The notes under the pieces were generated by a model. It saw nothing but the letters and a program-made list of their open reading frames with translations, did not search any database and was not told the DNA's origin. This document shows, piece by piece, positions 62,100-64,000 of a DNA stretch of 64,000 nucleotides. The translations under genes were made by a program, and so were the position numbers. Origin of the DNA: DASQPR01 sp963727415 (lineage in GTDB: Bacteria; Actinomycetota; Actinomycetes; Mycobacteriales; Micromonosporaceae); NCBI GenBank assembly GCA_963727415.1, contig CAVSGF010000002.1, positions 744,001 to 808,000 of the forward strand. The letters are read 5' to 3'. The number at the start of each line of letters is the position of its first letter. Position 1 is the first letter of the stretch.

Positions 62100-63013
62100 A
62101 CCCGCTCCAGTACCGCGAGGTGTACCGGCTCGGGCTGGTGGTCGCGTGCGGAAGTCACCGTCGTCCGGTCCGCGGCCGCCGCGATCAGCACGCCGGCGAT
62201 CATGAGCGCTCCGAAGCTGAACAGGCCGAGGCCGATCACGATGCCGATGTGCAGGATGGCGCACAAGCGCCACGCGATGCGGCGGGCTTGCCCGGTTCCC
62301 AGGATCAGCACAGCGATGCTCAGTTCGGTGGCGAGTACGCCCCACGTCAGCGCGGCGATCAGCGGCGGCCAGACGAGTACAGCACTGGCGATCGGACGCC
62401 AAGCCGGCGTCAACCCGAAGTTCGGGTTCGTAAAGCAGCTGAGTATCGCGTATCCGGCACGCCAGCCGGGATCGGCGAGCTTCGCTCCGGCCGCGTCGAG
62501 GTAGATCACCGCGACCTGGATTCGCAGCGCCCACCAGGCCGCGTACGCCATTCCGCGGTACCCCGCGGTCAGTCCGTCGCGCACGGGTGTCCAGTGCCAG
62601 CGCCGGCGGTCGCCGAGACACATCGGAACCAGTAGGAGAGTGAACAGCCTGGCTGCGGATTCACCGCCGTTGGGTACCGCGATGGCGAGACCCAGGCTCG
62701 CCGTCACGTACCAGTGAGGCAAGCACGTCCAGCGCGGCCGGTACCCGGAGGCGACCACAGCCAGAACCGTGACCGCGACCCACCGGGCAATCGACGTGCC
62801 GTGCGGTACCCCGTCCGTCAGGCACCACATCCCGGCCTGGCCGAACCCATCGCACCGCGGTCCGTACCCGTGAGAGGCGGTGCCGGTGAACAGAACGTGG
62901 TCCGGCGACCAGAGCAGCACGGACATGGTGGCCAATGCCAGGAGGCTGCGGCCGGCGGCGTAGGCCCGCGTGCGCGGATCGAATGTGTCGGCGCGATCCA
63001 TGATCACGGACAT
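62096..63013 (-). CDS. SdpB-family membrane protein (HTTM-like)
   Basis: 305 aa from ATG 63013 (alternative ATG 63001). Seven or more membrane segments in the pattern of SdpB and the vitamin K-dependent carboxylase-like HTTM family: ASHGYGPRCDGFGQAGMWCL loop, RIQVAVIYLDAAGAKLADPG W, ILSCFTNPNFGLTPAW, and helices to the end. In Bacillus subtilis SdpB works with SdpA to turn the SdpC precursor into the SDP toxin. The start overlaps the SdpA-like gene by 10 bp. Family call by sequence pattern; the reaction is not known. Confidence 0.8.
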   Translation of the reverse strand: MSVIMDRADTFDPRTRAYAAGRSLLALATMSVLLWSPDHVLFTGTASHGYGPRCDGFGQAGMWCLTDGVPHGTSIARWVAVTVLAVVASGYRPRWTCLPHWYVTASLGLAIAVPNGGESAARLFTLLLVPMCLGDRRRWHWTPVRDGLTAGYRGMAYAAWWALRIQVAVIYLDAAGAKLADPGWRAGYAILSCFTNPNFGLTPAWRPIASAVLVWPPLIAALTWGVLATELSIAVLILGTGQARRIAWRLCAILHIGIVIGLGLFSFGALMIAGVLIAAAADRTTVTSARDHQPEPVHLAVLERV

Positions 63014-63606
63014 TCGATCACCACCCGGATCGCGGCGGTGGGGTTCCACCGCCCGCTCCACGCGTTCGCCCCGGCACTCCACCGGGGTGGCGTCGCCCGG
63101 GTCAGCACCACGGATCCACAAACCGACGGCCGGTCGGACGGGTTCGTCACGGTCACCGCCGGGCCGGACTCCGCGGTGGCGACGCAGTCCGAGGCGGGCG
63201 CGCAGGATGCCCAGGCGGACGCTGGTACGCGCGCGGCGACGCCGGCGATCTCAAGCAGCCGGTCCTGGGCGTACCGGCCAAGCCCACCCCGGTCAGCCGA
63301 GGACCCCTGGACCTCATTCATGAGCCGCAGGTCACCGAAGGTGTCTGGCCGGTATGCGATCACGATCGTCGAGTCCGGCTCGTGGGCAAAGAACGCCCAG
63401 CTCTCCGGCCACACGGATCCGATGGCCGCGCGCCTGCGGGCCAGCCACGGCGACCAGTGCCCGATCGGTCCGAGTTGAGTCACGACGGCCAGCGTGAGAA
63501 TGGCGCCCAGGACCACGGCCGTGGATACGGCGCTCCGCTGGCTCCGGGTCGACGATCGTGGTCCGGGGCGCTCCCGGTTCCTGATCAATAAGGGCATATC
63601 GAACAT
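63004..63606 (-). CDS. SdpA-family peptide maturation protein
   Basis: 200 aa from ATG 63606 (or ATG 63597). One N-terminal membrane helix (AVVLGAILTLAVVTQLG), then the SdpA-like core IGSVWPESWAFFAHEPDS, IVIAYRPDTFGDLRL, followed by a Cys-containing region (ASAWASCAPASDCVA and PSVCGSVVL). SdpA is a soluble or anchored partner needed for SDP toxin maturation in Bacillus. Its start lies inside the end of the small peptide gene, in another frame, so the two are translated in coupling. Confidence 0.78.
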   Translation of the reverse strand: MFDMPLLIRNRERPGPRSSTRSQRSAVSTAVVLGAILTLAVVTQLGPIGHWSPWLARRRAAIGSVWPESWAFFAHEPDSTIVIAYRPDTFGDLRLMNEVQGSSADRGGLGRYAQDRLLEIAGVAARVPASAWASCAPASDCVATAESGPAVTVTNPSDRPSVCGSVVLTRATPPRWSAGANAWSGRWNPTAAIRVVIECP

Positions 63607-63719
63607 ACTTCGTTGTTGGCGATCGGGAGGTCGCTCTGCGGACCGGCCGACGGCACGAACGTGATGGCAGCGATGAGGCCTACTGCGACGAGCAGGCCGA
63701 TGAGGACCGCCTTTCTCAT
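63585..63719 (-). CDS. Putative 44-residue precursor peptide of the Sdp-like system
   Basis: 44 aa from ATG 63719, with a gaggag ribosome site four bases upstream, ending TGA at 63585-63587. Residues 1-22 form a basic start plus hydrophobic signal or membrane helix (MRKAVLIGLLVAVGLIAA). The remaining ~22 residues are a hydrophilic tail ending NNEVCSICPY with a Cys-x2-Cys pair. Overlaps the SdpA-like gene by 22 bp. The pairing with SdpA/SdpB-like genes and the two Cys recall the disulfide-bearing SDP toxin, but the precursor is far shorter than Bacillus SdpC (about 200 aa) and I see no similarity, so its role is inferred from context. Confidence 0.68.
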   Translation of the reverse strand: MRKAVLIGLLVAVGLIAAITFVPSAGPQSDLPIANNEVCSICPY

Positions 63720-63938
63720 GTCACTCCTCGATTCGTTGGGGTGGAGCCGAAACTATCTACGACGCCTGTCGCGGCCCTATCCATGCGCTATCGGCCCTCT
63801 ACCCATCTGCGGCCCAGCTCAGCGGACGCGCCCTCGGGCGTCGGCCGGTGCGGCCGGATAGGCCACGGATAGGGCCCCGGTATCGGCAGGTCAGACCATG
63901 GTGTCCGCAAAACCGATCGCGACAGGAAGGTGCCGACC
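63720..63938. promoter_or_regulatory. Divergent promoter region of the Sdp-like operon
   Basis: 219 bp without a gene. GGCCCTATCC (63773-63782) and its exact reverse complement GGATAGGGCC (63867-63876) flank the middle, with related half-sites nearby (ggcccctat-like). This suggests cooperative binding sites for a regulator of both directions. Confidence 0.45.
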
Positions 63939-64000
63939 GTGACGGATGTACTGGCGGACGCCGGTGCCGAGCGGCAGTGGGACCGGCTCGTCGGCCTCGC
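63939..64000 (+). CDS. Start of an unidentified protein, cut by the window edge
   Basis: GTG 63939 with aggaagg (63924-63930) eight bases upstream. About 20 residues are visible (VTDVLADAGAERQWDRLVGL), too few to name. Divergent from the peptide operon. Confidence 0.55.
   Translation, partial: MTDVLADAGAERQWDRLVGL

Overview
The window is high-GC DNA from an actinobacterium. The evidence is the gene content and order: a tRNA and a PdtaR-type ANTAR response regulator, then branched-chain amino-acid transport genes, polA, rpsA, coaE and uvrB, an order I recall from Streptomyces and mycobacteria. An aa3-type oxidase cluster with a CtaF-like fourth subunit, a DUF222/HNH gene, an AfsR/SARP regulator and many GTG starts agree with this. 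I cannot name the genus from sequence alone. There is no transposase, prophage, rRNA or CRISPR array.

Layout. (1) 84-10436 is a respiratory copper cluster. SCO, heme o synthase and CtaG point left. A cupredoxin lipoprotein and oxidase subunits II, I, III and IV-like, then a small zinc-ribbon membrane protein and a CopC-CopD fusion, point right. ctaD carries a one-base frameshift. (2) 10470-14830 holds a two-component system, a TlpA-like thioredoxin, a DUF4268-type protein and an XRE-cupin regulator with a clear operator. (3) 15165-21783 holds a thioredoxin reductase-methyltransferase fusion, an amidohydrolase, a PLDc_N-SHOCT protein, TrmL and a DUF222-HNH protein, separated by tandem-repeat-rich spacers. 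(4) 22346-30003 is the most striking part: two divergent, translationally coupled operons around a perfect 18-bp palindrome. They encode a Rad50/SMC-like ATPase with a zinc hook plus a small partner, and a coiled-coil protein, a Fe-S PD-(D/E)XK nuclease, an unknown protein and an SF1 helicase. I read this as a candidate DNA-repair or anti-phage system. (5) 30112-33355 holds broken or small genes, an SDR-like reductase, a GDPD-like protein and a hydrolase. (6) 33594-42727 holds the tRNA, PdtaR, livKHMGF and a polar amino-acid ABC transporter. (7) 42931-57261 is the core polA-rpsA-coaE-uvrB block, with a HEAT protein, a 48-residue protein, a methyltransferase pseudogene, an HNH protein, a MOSC protein and a DesK/DesR-like two-component pair between them. 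(8) 57370-64000 holds an ABM protein, an AfsR-type regulator and a leftward Sdp-like peptide operon: a 44-residue Cys-containing precursor, SdpA-like, SdpB-like and a double-GNAT acetyltransferase. A new rightward gene begins at the window edge.

Two window-wide properties stand out. First, the spacers carry many independent short tandem arrays with a period near 17 bp. Second, at least three genes are broken by single-base indels. These may be true decay or sequence error, and raw reads would be needed to tell.
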